Source: Burkholderiaceae bacterium
GTDB lineage: Bacteria > Pseudomonadota > Gammaproteobacteria > Burkholderiales > Burkholderiaceae_E
NCBI GenBank assembly: GCA_024235875.1
Contig: JACKLP010000003.1
Span: 215,948 to 279,947 of the forward strand
DNA: 64,000 nucleotides
Reading direction: 5' to 3'
Shown: positions 34,918-42,894 of the stretch, piece by piece
Position numbering within the stretch: position 1 is the stretch's first letter
Layout: the number at the start of each line of letters is the position of its first letter
Notes under the pieces: generated by a model
Seen by the model: the letters and a program-made list of their open reading frames with translations, nothing else
Databases searched by the model: none
What the model was told of the DNA's origin: nothing
Position numbers and translations under genes: made by a program

Positions 34918-35316
34918 TCAGCGCGGGACGACGCGGCCGCTGACGATCCGAACCTTGGAGCCGGCCGGGAAGCCGGGCATGTAGGGCTGATGCACGCGTA
35001 CCGTGTTGCCCTTGTCGGTCAGCAACAGGATCTCCCATTGCATCTTGCGGCGTATCGGCGAGAAGCGATCGCCGCCCAGCGGGTCCCGGCGCGCGGTGCC
35101 GATGCGATTGCCGATCGGATCGGGCGCAGGCTGGCGCACCCATTTCCCGCGCGTGCTTCCCACCGGCACCTTGCGCACCGACAGCACGACCGCGCAATCG
35201 GTGCACCCGGCCTGCGCGAGCATCGGCTCATCGCCCACGCCGGCGGCATGCGCTGGCGACGCGGACAGCAGGGTGAGGCTCAGCGCGAGGGCCGAGATGA
35301 GGATCGGGGCAGCCAT
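34918..35316 (-). CDS. Small exported protein of unknown function
   Basis: A 132-residue protein with a signal peptide (ILISALALSLTLLSASPAHA). The mature part has GCTDCAVVLSVRKV, which resembles the region after the glycine zipper of SlyB/2TM outer-membrane lipoproteins, and ends in a short beta-rich stretch (GSKVRIVSGRVVPR). The glycine zipper itself is absent. No function is known to me. It is on the strand opposite to the thioesterase gene that starts 135 bases away. Confidence 0.65.
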   Translation of the reverse strand: MAAPILISALALSLTLLSASPAHAAGVGDEPMLAQAGCTDCAVVLSVRKVPVGSTRGKWVRQPAPDPIGNRIGTARRDPLGGDRFSPIRRKMQWEILLLTDKGNTVRVHQPYMPGFPAGSKVRIVSGRVVPR

Positions 35317-35450
35317 GCGGTGAATCTAGCGCGCGAGAAGCAGGGCGGTCTGTCACATAACGCACGCGATGACCGCCTCGATGACCGCCTCGTGCTTCGG
35401 GCTGTGACATCCTTCACCGCGATCGCTTGCAGCCCGCTACCGGAGGAATC

Positions 35451-35873
35451 ATGAACGATACGAACGACGCCGCACTCGCTGCGCTGGCGCGCACCTGGCT
35501 GGACACGCTCTTCGCTCCCTGGGTCAAGGCGCTCGATCTGCAGGTCGAATCCGTTCGGGCTGGCCGGGCGGTGCTTCGGCTGCCGTTCGCACCCGAATTG
35601 TGTCGGGAAGGCGGCACGATCTGTGGGCAGGCCTTGATGGCTGCGGCCGACACCGCGATGGTGCTGGCCGTGAGTGCGCAGCTCGGCGAGTTCCGCCCGA
35701 CCACGACGGTGTCGCTGAACACGGCCTTCATGCGCCCGGTCGCCGAAGGTGATGTACGCATCGTCGCGCAGCTGCTCAAACCGGGCCGCACCCTGATGTT
35801 CGGAGAGATCGAGATGTACGGTGCCGACGGCAAGCTCGCGGCGCATGCGACCACTACCTATGCGATGGTGTGA
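35451..35873 (+). CDS. PaaI-type thioesterase (hotdog fold)
   Basis: A 140-residue hotdog protein: VESVRAGRAVLRLPF, CREGGTICGQALMAAADTAM (PaaI-like catalytic helix region) and TVSLNTAFMRPVAEGDV. It probably releases CoA from aromatic or acyl-CoA esters. The start at 35451 is fixed by GGAGG six bases upstream, so the 35427 start is rejected. No phenylacetate genes are beside it. Confidence 0.85.
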   Translation: MNDTNDAALAALARTWLDTLFAPWVKALDLQVESVRAGRAVLRLPFAPELCREGGTICGQALMAAADTAMVLAVSAQLGEFRPTTTVSLNTAFMRPVAEGDVRIVAQLLKPGRTLMFGEIEMYGADGKLAAHATTTYAMV

Positions 35874-35931
35874 TGCGTTTTTGCATCATTCGGGCCTGTT
35901 CACGAGCATGGAGTCTTTCATTGCTTGCCGG

Positions 35932-35956
35932 CTTGAGTACATGATCTGTACACAAG
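35932..35956. promoter_or_regulatory. Long palindrome, probable operator of the Phd-like gene
   Basis: CTTGAGTACA and TGTACACAAG are 10-bp arms with one mismatch around a 5-bp centre (TGATC). The palindrome lies 66 bases upstream of the Phd-like start, and nothing else in the interval explains it. Phd-type antitoxins commonly bind such palindromes at their own promoters, so autoregulation is the natural reading. Confidence 0.55.
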
Positions 35957-36021
35957 AACGAAGGCGTGAAGGTTCGCTGTGCCGCTCGCCGCGAACCCGG
36001 AGAAAGAAGAGGGAGGCGCCC

Positions 36022-36543
36022 ATGGACTTGGAACACGTCGGCGTGAGGGAGTTTCGCGCCAATTTGCCCGGCTATCTGTCATCGTCGATCCCGGTCGCGG
36101 TGACGCGCCACGGCCGGACGGTCGGCTACTACCTGCCCACCAGCATGCTGGAAGCCAGGAGCGATGCGCGCGTGCTCGACGATGCGCTGCGTGCGCTCGC
36201 CCACGAGGACCGCGAGCCCGATGCCGATGCCGGTGCGGATCGATGCGAGCTCGAGCACGCGGACGGGTGGGCAGAGAAGCGCGATCGCGTACTCCAGACG
36301 CTGGAGCGGCGCGGTGCGCGCAATCCGCGACTGATCGAGGCGTGGAACGAGCGCGTGGCCGCCAATGGCGCAGCCTTGCGTCTGCTCGTCGATCGCGTGC
36401 CGCCCATCATGAGCGTGCTCGATGTCCGTCGCGTGGCGCGCGAGTTGTCACGCCTGGTGGGTGCGCCCGTCGACGTGTACACGCCCGAGACGCTGCCGTG
36501 GGACGAACGCGACCAGGTGCTGGCGTCGGCCGTTCCCATCTAG
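36022..36543 (+). CDS. Phd-like antitoxin N-terminus with a nucleotidyltransferase-tail-like C-terminus
   Basis: A 173-residue protein. Residues 6-45 (VGVREFRANLPGYL, PVAVTRHGRTVGYYLP) match the DNA-binding fold of Phd/YefM antitoxins. The middle is acidic. The last 35 residues (VARELSRLVGAPVDVYTPETLP) look like the C-terminal tail of MNT/HEPN-type nucleotidyltransferases, but their catalytic GSxxR and DxD motifs are absent. The gene starts after GGGAGG. No toxin gene follows; a terminator lies just downstream. It is either an orphan regulator or a hybrid antitoxin whose partner is gone. Confidence 0.7.
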   Translation: MDLEHVGVREFRANLPGYLSSSIPVAVTRHGRTVGYYLPTSMLEARSDARVLDDALRALAHEDREPDADAGADRCELEHADGWAEKRDRVLQTLERRGARNPRLIEAWNERVAANGAALRLLVDRVPPIMSVLDVRRVARELSRLVGAPVDVYTPETLPWDERDQVLASAVPI

Positions 36544-36554
36544 GCTCGTGCGTG

Positions 36555-36583
36555 ACCCGCGGCCATGCGCGGCGCGGGTTTTT
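36555..36583 (+). terminator. Rho-independent terminator-like hairpin
   Basis: ACCCGCG pairs with CGCGGGT across an 11-base loop containing further GC pairs, followed by TTTTT. It follows the stop of the Phd-like gene by 11 bases and also lies before the convergent asparaginase gene, so it could stop transcription from either side. Confidence 0.55.
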
Positions 36584-36595
36584 GGGGACCCTGGA

Positions 36596-37093
36596 TCAGT
36601 CGCCCACCGACTCGATGAAGACGCCGCGCGCACGGTCCTTGCGGGCGGTTGCTGCGGGTAGCAGTCGGGCGTTCATCGCGATCCATACCCCGGGGCGGGC
36701 GAGTCGCGCCGCGGCCAGCGCATAGCCGAGGTTGAACTCGGCGTCCGAGCCGTCGATGACGGCCGGCACCATTGCGCCGGTGAGCACGATCGTCTTGCCC
36801 AGCGCGGCGTCATCGATGCGTCGCGCGGTCTCGGGCATCGTGTCGGTGCCGTGCACGATCACGATCGAGGCCTCGGGGGCGCGCCGGCAGGCGTCGCACA
36901 AGGCCTGGCGGTCGGCATCCGTCATCTCCAGGCTGTCGCGCAGCATGACCACTTCGAACGCGGGAGCCTCGGCCAGCCGCGCGCGCGCCAGCAGGGCGGG
37001 CAGTCCGCTGCCGGCGTCGAAGCCGAGCTCGCCGCGCAGCGGGTCGTAGGTCTTGTCGAAGGTGCCGCCAGCGGCGATGAGTCGGATGGACAT
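36596..37093 (-). CDS. Short asparaginase-domain protein
   Basis: A 165-residue protein covering the N-terminal catalytic part of type I/II asparaginases. It begins MSIRLIAAGGTFDKTYDPL (the first catalytic Thr in GGTF), and VIVHGTDTMPETAR carries the second (HGTDT). The C-terminal domain present in full-length asparaginases (about 330 residues) is missing. Short forms of this kind are known as a stand-alone family in proteobacteria, so this need not be a broken gene. The much longer open frame upstream (to about 38.0 kb) is a shadow of the patatin gene. Confidence 0.8.
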   Translation of the reverse strand: MSIRLIAAGGTFDKTYDPLRGELGFDAGSGLPALLARARLAEAPAFEVVMLRDSLEMTDADRQALCDACRRAPEASIVIVHGTDTMPETARRIDDAALGKTIVLTGAMVPAVIDGSDAEFNLGYALAAARLARPGVWIAMNARLLPAATARKDRARGVFIESVGD

Positions 37094-37192
37094 GGCGCGA
37101 TACCGGATCGGGTTGGGCGCGGGACGGCCTCCTAGAATGTCGATCGGAGTCGCTCGATCCCACTGCCGCTTGCGGCGAAGTGTAACGCTGTC

Positions 37193-38095
37193 ATGGTTGC
37201 CATCTACGAACAGGTCGTCTTTGCCGGTGGCGGTCACCGTTGCTGGTGGCAGGCGGGTTTCTGGGATGTCGTGAAGCCGGCGATCGGGCTGGCGCCGCGT
37301 GTGATCGCCGGCGTGTCGGCCGGCGCGGCAACGGCCTGCCTGGTGCATGCGAACGACAGCCGGGATGCGCTCGACTACTATCGCCGCGTGTTGTCGGGCA
37401 ATCCCCGCAACATGTATCCGCGCAATCTCCTGCGAGCCGGGCGAGCGGTCTTCCCGCACAACGAGATCTATCGAAGCGCCTTGCGGCACCTGCTCGGCGG
37501 CGCGCATTTCCGTCGCCTGCAGACGCAGGCACCCGAGATCCGGGTGCAGTTCGCTCGCATCCCGCGCTGGCTCGGACCGCGCAGCGCCGTGGCGATCGGA
37601 CTTCTCGCCTACAACCTCGAGAAGTACACGCTGCGCTCCTTGCATCCCCGCTTGGGACGTCGGCTCGGTTTCACGCGCGAGATCGTGCGGGTACAGGACT
37701 GCCGCGACGAGGACGAGCTGATCTCGCTGATCATCGCGTCGAGCTGTACGCCGCCGTTCACACCGATCGAGTACCGGGGCGGACGGCCGACGATCGATGG
37801 CGGCCTGGTCGACAATGTTCCGGTCGATGCGCTCGATGCCGATGGCGGTGCGACCCTGGTGCTGACGACGCGACGTTATCCGGGGCGCGATACGGTGTTC
37901 GAGTTCCGGGGACGCACCTACGTACAGCCGTCGAACAAGGCGCCGGTATCGAGCTGGGACTACACCGCGCCCGATGCCTACGCACGGACCTATGCGCTTG
38001 GCCGAGCCGATGGCGAGGCATTCGCGCGCTGGTACGCGCGGCAAGGGCGCCCTACGATTGCGCGATACGATTCGAATCGGGAGACGAAGACATGA
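37193..38095 (+). CDS. Patatin-like phospholipase
   Basis: A 300-residue patatin. The anion-hole Gly-rich region is VVFAGGGHRCWWQAGFW, the nucleophile motif is AGVSAGAATA (GxSxG), and the catalytic Asp sits in TIDGGLVDNVPV (DG-G motif), so the Ser-Asp dyad is intact. It is expected to hydrolyse lipid esters. Its stop overlaps the SDR start by four bases (ATGA), which implies a common role or coupled translation. Confidence 0.88.
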   Translation: MVAIYEQVVFAGGGHRCWWQAGFWDVVKPAIGLAPRVIAGVSAGAATACLVHANDSRDALDYYRRVLSGNPRNMYPRNLLRAGRAVFPHNEIYRSALRHLLGGAHFRRLQTQAPEIRVQFARIPRWLGPRSAVAIGLLAYNLEKYTLRSLHPRLGRRLGFTREIVRVQDCRDEDELISLIIASSCTPPFTPIEYRGGRPTIDGGLVDNVPVDALDADGGATLVLTTRRYPGRDTVFEFRGRTYVQPSNKAPVSSWDYTAPDAYARTYALGRADGEAFARWYARQGRPTIARYDSNRETKT

Positions 38096-38859
38096 ACGAA
38101 GGCAATCCCGGGCCCTTGGCCTGGATCACCGGCGGCGGCAGCGGCATCGGCCTGGCGGCGGCACGCGCGCTCGGTTCGGCCGGCTTTACGCTCGCGCTGT
38201 CGGGCCGGCGCGCAGCGACGCTCGAAGCGGCCGTCGCCGGATTGCAGGCGGAGGGCATCGCGGCCGAGGCCCATGTGCTCGATGTCTCGGATGCCGACGC
38301 GGTGCAGCGCTGCGCCAACGCGCTGACGGAGGCGCACGGCACGATCGCGACGCTGGTGTGTTCGGCCGGCACCAATGTGCCCAACCGGTTCTGGAATCGG
38401 CTCGCGCCAGCGGACTTCGCGCGCGTGAACGCGATCAATCTCAATGGAGTCGCATTCTGCGTGAGTGCCGTACTACCCGGGATGCGCTCGGCGGGCCAAG
38501 GCACGATCGTGGTGGTGTCATCCTGGGCCGGCTGGCGCTTCGTGCCCTTCACGGGCGCGGCCTATGGGGCCACCAAGACGGGCCTGGCGCCGCTGGTGGA
38601 AAGCATCAACGACCAGGAGGGTCGCCACGGCATACGCGCGACGCTCGTGTGTCCCGGCGAGGTGGCCACCGAGATCCTGCGCACGCGGCCCTCACCACCG
38701 CCAGACGCGGACATCGCGCGCATGCTGCAACCCGAAGACCTGGGCGCGGCGGTCGCCTACGTGGTGAACGCGCCGCCGCATGTTTGCGTCAACGAGCTGG
38801 TGATCAGCCCGACCTGGAATCGTATCTATATCGGCGCCGACGACCTGACGCGCCGCTGA
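38092..38859 (+). CDS. Short-chain dehydrogenase/reductase (SDR)
   Basis: A 255-residue classical SDR: TGGGSGIGLAAARAL near the start for NAD(P), NLNGVAFC, the catalytic Ser in VVSSWAGW, and YGATKTG for the catalytic Tyr and Lys (YxxxK). The start is the ATG overlapping the patatin stop. It oxidises or reduces an alcohol or carbonyl. The exact substrate cannot be inferred, but coupling to a lipase suggests lipid-derived compounds. Confidence 0.88.
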   Translation: MNEGNPGPLAWITGGGSGIGLAAARALGSAGFTLALSGRRAATLEAAVAGLQAEGIAAEAHVLDVSDADAVQRCANALTEAHGTIATLVCSAGTNVPNRFWNRLAPADFARVNAINLNGVAFCVSAVLPGMRSAGQGTIVVVSSWAGWRFVPFTGAAYGATKTGLAPLVESINDQEGRHGIRATLVCPGEVATEILRTRPSPPPDADIARMLQPEDLGAAVAYVVNAPPHVCVNELVISPTWNRIYIGADDLTRR

Positions 38860-38874
38860 TTCGACGCTCGCGCG

Positions 38875-40191
38875 TCAGAGCGCCTCGGCGGGAATCGCGC
38901 TTGCGACCAGCGCGTGCCAGTCGGTCTCGCCCGCGGGCCATTCGCGATCGGCACATGCGTCGAGGCGCGACATGATCGCCGGGATCTGCCAGGTCGGGGG
39001 CTGACCGAGGCCGGCAGGACGTTCGCGCCAGATCCGGCGCAGTACGTTGGGCGACACCTCGAAACGTGCGGCGAGTGTCTCGATCACGGCCCGGTCCTGG
39101 CCGGCATCGACGGCACGCCGAAGCAGCACGTGCCAGCGGATCGCCTGGGCACAGCCGTCGCGTGCGGCGATTCGCTTGAGGTCCATGTCGCGGCGCCCCG
39201 AGCCTGGCGGCGCGAACTCGCTCGGGTCGGCCGGCGCGTCGTGTGCGTCGATCGAGTCATCGGTGGCCTCGTGCAGTGCCAGTGCATCCAGGGGCACCAG
39301 CGCCTCGGCGAAGAAAGCAGCCAGCGCCGGCAGGCTCATGAGAACATGCGCACGCATGGCGGCCTGGCGGGGCGCGAGTCTTAGCCAGTTGTAGCAGCCG
39401 AGATGACGGCCCACGCCGATGCGCTCGAGCTTGGCCATGGTGACGGGATCGATCGCCGCCTCGATCTGTGCGGCGATGCGCTGCTCGGCTGCGGTCTCGC
39501 GAAGATCCATCGATCGCAGCACGCGGCCATAGAAATGGACGTCGATGATCTCGTTGCGCAAGGCCTCCCGCAGCGCGCGAGCGAAGTCGGGGTACCTCGC
39601 CTTGCGATCGAACAAGGTCGCGGCGACGCCCGGCTCGAGCCGGTGGCCCAGGTCGAGGTGGTCGTAGCGGGTGCGGGCGCCGCGCTCGAGCAGGGTCAGC
39701 ATTTCATCGGCCAGGGCCGAGAAGAGGACATCGAGTCCTGCGTCGGCGGCTTGGAGGTCACCATGTGCGCCGTCGCGCTCGAGGCCACTGAGCCAGTCGA
39801 TCAGCAGCGTGATCGTGCGATCGCTGAGCAGTTTGCGGAAGTCGTGGACGAGGCCGTGACGATCGATCCCGACGAAGCGCAGGTTCAGCCCCCAGGCACG
39901 AGCGAGTTGACCGAAGATCGGATTGCGCATCAGCGACAGGCGCGAACCGATCGGCAGCAGGATCGCGAACAGGCGCCAGTCGGATGACGGATGGCGAAAG
40001 ATCAGGGCCCGCGGGCTGCGCAAGTAGGTGGCGGCCAGATGGGCGAGCTCGGGGCCGCAGTTGCCGGCGTCGAGGAGGTCATCATCGACCGCAGTGCGGT
40101 CCACGCGCAAGGCTTCGAAATCGGTCACGGGCGATGTCCGGCCAGAAGGCAGGTCGGCAGGCGGCGGCGCCCTGCCAGAGGACACGACCAC
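38875..40191 (-). CDS. Unrecognised helical protein of about 438 residues
   Basis: A long frame with codon use like its neighbours and no signal peptide. Visible segments: LARAWGLNLRFVGIDRHGLVHDFRKL in the N-terminal half, RNEIIDVHFYGRVLRSMDLRET in the middle, and a helix-turn-helix-like stretch (ETLAARFEVSPNVLRRIWRERP) near residue 390. I do not recognise the family. The start is uncertain: GTG at 40191, or a GTG at 40128 (63 bases later). It lies directly behind a possible 58-residue membrane protein on the same strand. Confidence 0.65.
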   Translation of the reverse strand: MVVSSGRAPPPADLPSGRTSPVTDFEALRVDRTAVDDDLLDAGNCGPELAHLAATYLRSPRALIFRHPSSDWRLFAILLPIGSRLSLMRNPIFGQLARAWGLNLRFVGIDRHGLVHDFRKLLSDRTITLLIDWLSGLERDGAHGDLQAADAGLDVLFSALADEMLTLLERGARTRYDHLDLGHRLEPGVAATLFDRKARYPDFARALREALRNEIIDVHFYGRVLRSMDLRETAAEQRIAAQIEAAIDPVTMAKLERIGVGRHLGCYNWLRLAPRQAAMRAHVLMSLPALAAFFAEALVPLDALALHEATDDSIDAHDAPADPSEFAPPGSGRRDMDLKRIAARDGCAQAIRWHVLLRRAVDAGQDRAVIETLAARFEVSPNVLRRIWRERPAGLGQPPTWQIPAIMSRLDACADREWPAGETDWHALVASAIPAEAL

Positions 40192-40212
40192 GTCGCGCCG
40201 GTGGCGCGTCGG

Positions 40213-40389
40213 TCAGTCGGCGCGCTTGGCAGCGAGTAGCAGACTGGCACCGACCGCCAGTACGGCACCGGCGATCGCGGTGCGCATCGCGGAGCCTCGC
40301 AGCAATGCCTCGGTCACGAAGAGCAGGCCTGCCGCGAGGACGACTCGCGCGGTCATTGCGGTACGCTGGGCTGGGCTCAGATCTGCCAT
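40213..40389 (-). CDS. Small membrane protein of 58 residues
   Basis: A short frame beginning MADLSPAQRTAMTARVVLAA with two hydrophobic segments (VVLAAGLLFVTEALL and AIAGAVLAVGASLLLAA) joined by a basic turn, ending KRAD. The two-helix pattern and the position directly upstream of the unrecognised 438-residue gene on the same strand support it. The ribosome binding site is weak, and no family was recognised. Confidence 0.5.
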   Translation of the reverse strand: MADLSPAQRTAMTARVVLAAGLLFVTEALLRGSAMRTAIAGAVLAVGASLLLAAKRAD

Positions 40390-40563
40390 GTCGATAATCT
40401 ACCCCAGTTTTCGGCTGACGCACATGCGGTGCGGGTATTACCGACGGGGCGGGCAATGGCAGCCCTTCGCGCAGGCAACGCAGGCATCCTATCCGAGCCT
40501 GTGCCGGGTGCCGTTCGCGAGTCGGGCCGAACGGCCGCTTCGCCCCGACCGACGCTGCCCGGC

Positions 40564-41697
40564 TCAGGGGCGCATCGACAGCGCCCGTTGCATCAGATCC
40601 AGGCCATGCGCGATGACGGTTCTGCGCCAGTGCTCGTCGTCGGGCCGGAAGGCCTCGAGGATCTCCGCCTTGATGGTGCGGGTGCGCGGCTCGGCCGGGT
40701 TGGTCGGGTCGCCGAACTGGTGCAGCCAGTTGTCCGCGCGAAAGGCGCTGAAGACCCGATTGATCGGGTAGGTCCCGTACTCGGCCACGGCGAAGGCGAA
40801 CCTTGCCCGGGCCGGCACGACCGAGGCCAGGCCGACATCCATCAGGCCGTTGAGCGGTGTCGAGACCGAATCGCCCGAGGCGGCGGACTTCAGGCTCTCG
40901 CCCCAGACCTCGCGTGCGGCCGCGAACGGTGCGGAATCCCGGCTCGCGCCACTGATCAACTCGCAGGCACCGGATTCGCCCAGCCCCGTATGGATGTCGA
41001 GCCAGGCGATCCGATCGGCGTCGGCGAGGTGCTCGGCGACCAGGGCTTCGAGTGCGCGTCGGCTGGCCGCAGGTGCCTGCCCGCCGAACTGGAGGCCCTG
41101 TGGATACTTGTACTGGCCCTCCGAGACGGCCTGCTGGAACGCCCGATCGCCGCGTGCCTCCGCATAGCGCGCGATGCTCGCCCAGCGCAGTGCCTCGTTG
41201 TCCGGGTCGAGGTCGGTCGGATTCAGCGCGTCGTACAAGTCCTCGTAGCCCTCGTTGCAGCGCGTCGGGTCGAAGTGCGCGACGAAGTTGCGGTTCAGGT
41301 CGACGTTGGATTCGTTGACTCGCCGAAGCCAGGCGAACCCGTAGGGATTGTTCGCGTGCTGCATGACGACCGCCTGGTCGGATGCCAGGCGAAGACTTGG
41401 CAACAAGCGATGCACGGTGGCCAGTTGCAGGGCGCTGCCCAGAAAGCCCTCGACGCCATGCGTGGCGCTCGAGAGCACCACCACGCGGCGCGGACGACGC
41501 GCGCCGAACTGGATCCAATCGAGCGCGAGGGTTTCGCCCTCGGGTCCTCGGGCCCCGATCGAGCGCGAGTCGATCATCACGCCATGGCGATTCCGCAAAC
41601 CACTGGCGGCCGCCAGAAGGCGCCGGCGGGCATCGCGATAAGCGTGCGAGAAGTAATCGCTTACCTGCGGCGAGGTCTTCATTCGGCGGGCATCCAT
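40564..41697 (-). CDS. DUF2817 putative M14-type carboxypeptidase
   Basis: A 377-residue protein of the DUF2817 group in the zinc carboxypeptidase (M14) superfamily. SSATHGVEGFLGSALQ supplies the first zinc ligands (HxxE), VDLNRNF the substrate-binding Asn-Arg, and WLDIHTGLG the later zinc His. Two starts exist: ATG at 41697 or at 41682. It lies ten bases after the hydratase-like gene on the same strand. The preferred peptide is unknown. Confidence 0.85.
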   Translation of the reverse strand: MDARRMKTSPQVSDYFSHAYRDARRRLLAAASGLRNRHGVMIDSRSIGARGPEGETLALDWIQFGARRPRRVVVLSSATHGVEGFLGSALQLATVHRLLPSLRLASDQAVVMQHANNPYGFAWLRRVNESNVDLNRNFVAHFDPTRCNEGYEDLYDALNPTDLDPDNEALRWASIARYAEARGDRAFQQAVSEGQYKYPQGLQFGGQAPAASRRALEALVAEHLADADRIAWLDIHTGLGESGACELISGASRDSAPFAAAREVWGESLKSAASGDSVSTPLNGLMDVGLASVVPARARFAFAVAEYGTYPINRVFSAFRADNWLHQFGDPTNPAEPRTRTIKAEILEAFRPDDEHWRRTVIAHGLDLMQRALSMRP

Positions 41698-41707
41698 TGG
41701 AAGGAGA

Positions 41708-42577
41708 TCATTCGGTGTCGAGCTGTAGTCCCGGCAAGTCGAGACCGCTCGGGCGGGATTCCCAACGCTGGCCGGGTGCGATCGGGTGCCCGTCGGTCAG
41801 CGTGCCGGTCGTGATGATGTCGCCGGGCGCAAGTGCCCGACCTCGTTCGGCCAGCGCGGCCACGAGATGCCCGAGCGCCTGGATCGGGCCGTCCAGCACA
41901 TGGGCGCCCGTGCCGCGCTTGACCAGGCGAGCGTCGGCGAACAACTCGAGCTCGAGCGCCGAGAGCCGGGCGATCAGGGTATCGGCCGACATCGAGGTTC
42001 CCAGCAACTCGGCGGGAGAAAACCGGGGGCCGACGTGGAGCGCCCCATGCAAGCCCTGGGCGGCGAAGGACTCGGCGCCACTGAAGCGCCACCCGGGATA
42101 GGCGCTCTGGACGATCTCGAAACCGTGGGCGACCCATTCGATGGCCTCTGCGATCGCCGTCGGGCTCGCGTTGGCGGGCGTCTGGCGCAGGCACAGCACG
42201 ATCTCCGGCTCGATGCGGGGCTCGTTGAAGCGATGGCAGGCGATGTGCGTGGTGGTGCCGGAGAGCAGCACCAGGGTGGTGTCGTAGACCGGTCCCCAGA
42301 TCGGATGGTGGACGCCGTAGAGATCCCAGATGGTCCGGTTCGTGAAGCCGATCTTCATGCCCAGGCGGCGCTCGCCCCGAGCGACGCGGGCGGCGACGAT
42401 CGCATCCTGGACGCGCTCGGCGTCGGCCAGCGTCAGATCGGGCAGGCGAGTGGCCGGGTCGATTGGGGAGGCCGTATCGGCACTGAGCAGCAAGGCATCG
42501 GCGAGACGGGCCAGCGGGCTCGGCAGGGCGCCGGCAACCGGGGTCGGGGGCATCGTTGCGGCCTCTTGGGACGGCAT
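41708..42577 (-). CDS. Fumarylacetoacetase-fold hydratase (2-keto-4-pentenoate hydratase-like)
   Basis: A 289-residue protein of the MhpD/FAH superfamily. KIGFTNRTIWDLYGV, then RIEPEIVLCL (metal-binding Glu pair) and ALAPGDIITTGTLTDGHPI near the C-terminus match 2-oxo-pent-4-enoate hydratases and oxaloacetate-type decarboxylases. Such enzymes act late in aromatic meta-cleavage, but no other genes of that pathway are near. It and the DUF2817 gene form a two-gene operon. Confidence 0.82.
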   Translation of the reverse strand: MPSQEAATMPPTPVAGALPSPLARLADALLLSADTASPIDPATRLPDLTLADAERVQDAIVAARVARGERRLGMKIGFTNRTIWDLYGVHHPIWGPVYDTTLVLLSGTTTHIACHRFNEPRIEPEIVLCLRQTPANASPTAIAEAIEWVAHGFEIVQSAYPGWRFSGAESFAAQGLHGALHVGPRFSPAELLGTSMSADTLIARLSALELELFADARLVKRGTGAHVLDGPIQALGHLVAALAERGRALAPGDIITTGTLTDGHPIAPGQRWESRPSGLDLPGLQLDTE

Positions 42578-42735
42578 GGCGATCGATGCGCGATTGTAGG
42601 CGCCCTTGGACGGGAACGTGACTTACTGCGCTGCCGCGCTCCGGGCCGCGTGGCATTCTCGTCGACCTGTTTCGGCTTGTTGCGCGGCAAGCGCCCAGGC
42701 CGGCACCCATTGGCGTGACCCGAGGTTCCGCGCGT

Positions 42736-42894
42736 TAAAATGCTCGATTGCTCACGCAAGAAAGAATTCACCCGGCACACCGCCCCCGTAGGGGCTCGTG
42801 CCGAGGGTTGGCGAACGGTTCCACCCCGGCTTCTCGCCGGGTCGTTGTCCGAGCCGAACCGACCGGGCTGCGGTTTCAATCATGGAGGATCCTC
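42736..42894 (+). promoter_or_regulatory. Structured leader in front of PEP carboxykinase
   Basis: TAAAAT at 42736-42741 is a candidate -10 element, but no convincing -35 was found. The following leader contains two hairpins: GCCCC/GGGGC (42782-42795) and CCCGGC/GCCGGG (42825-42841), the second about 50 bases before the start codon. The ribosome binding site GGAGGA lies just before the ATG. A long, GC-paired leader suggests post-transcriptional control, but no known riboswitch class was recognised. Confidence 0.35.

Noticed and set aside
32403..34943. 846-codon + strand frame across the deacetylase and aminotransferase genes
   Set aside because: Antisense shadow, no motifs; the minus-strand genes have complete catalytic motifs.
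35351..35409. TGTCACA...TGTGACA inverted repeat as a CRP-like site
   Set aside because: The arms are 45 bases apart, too far for one CRP-type site, and the half-sites are short. Nearby there is only a small tandem repeat (GATGACCGCCTC twice).
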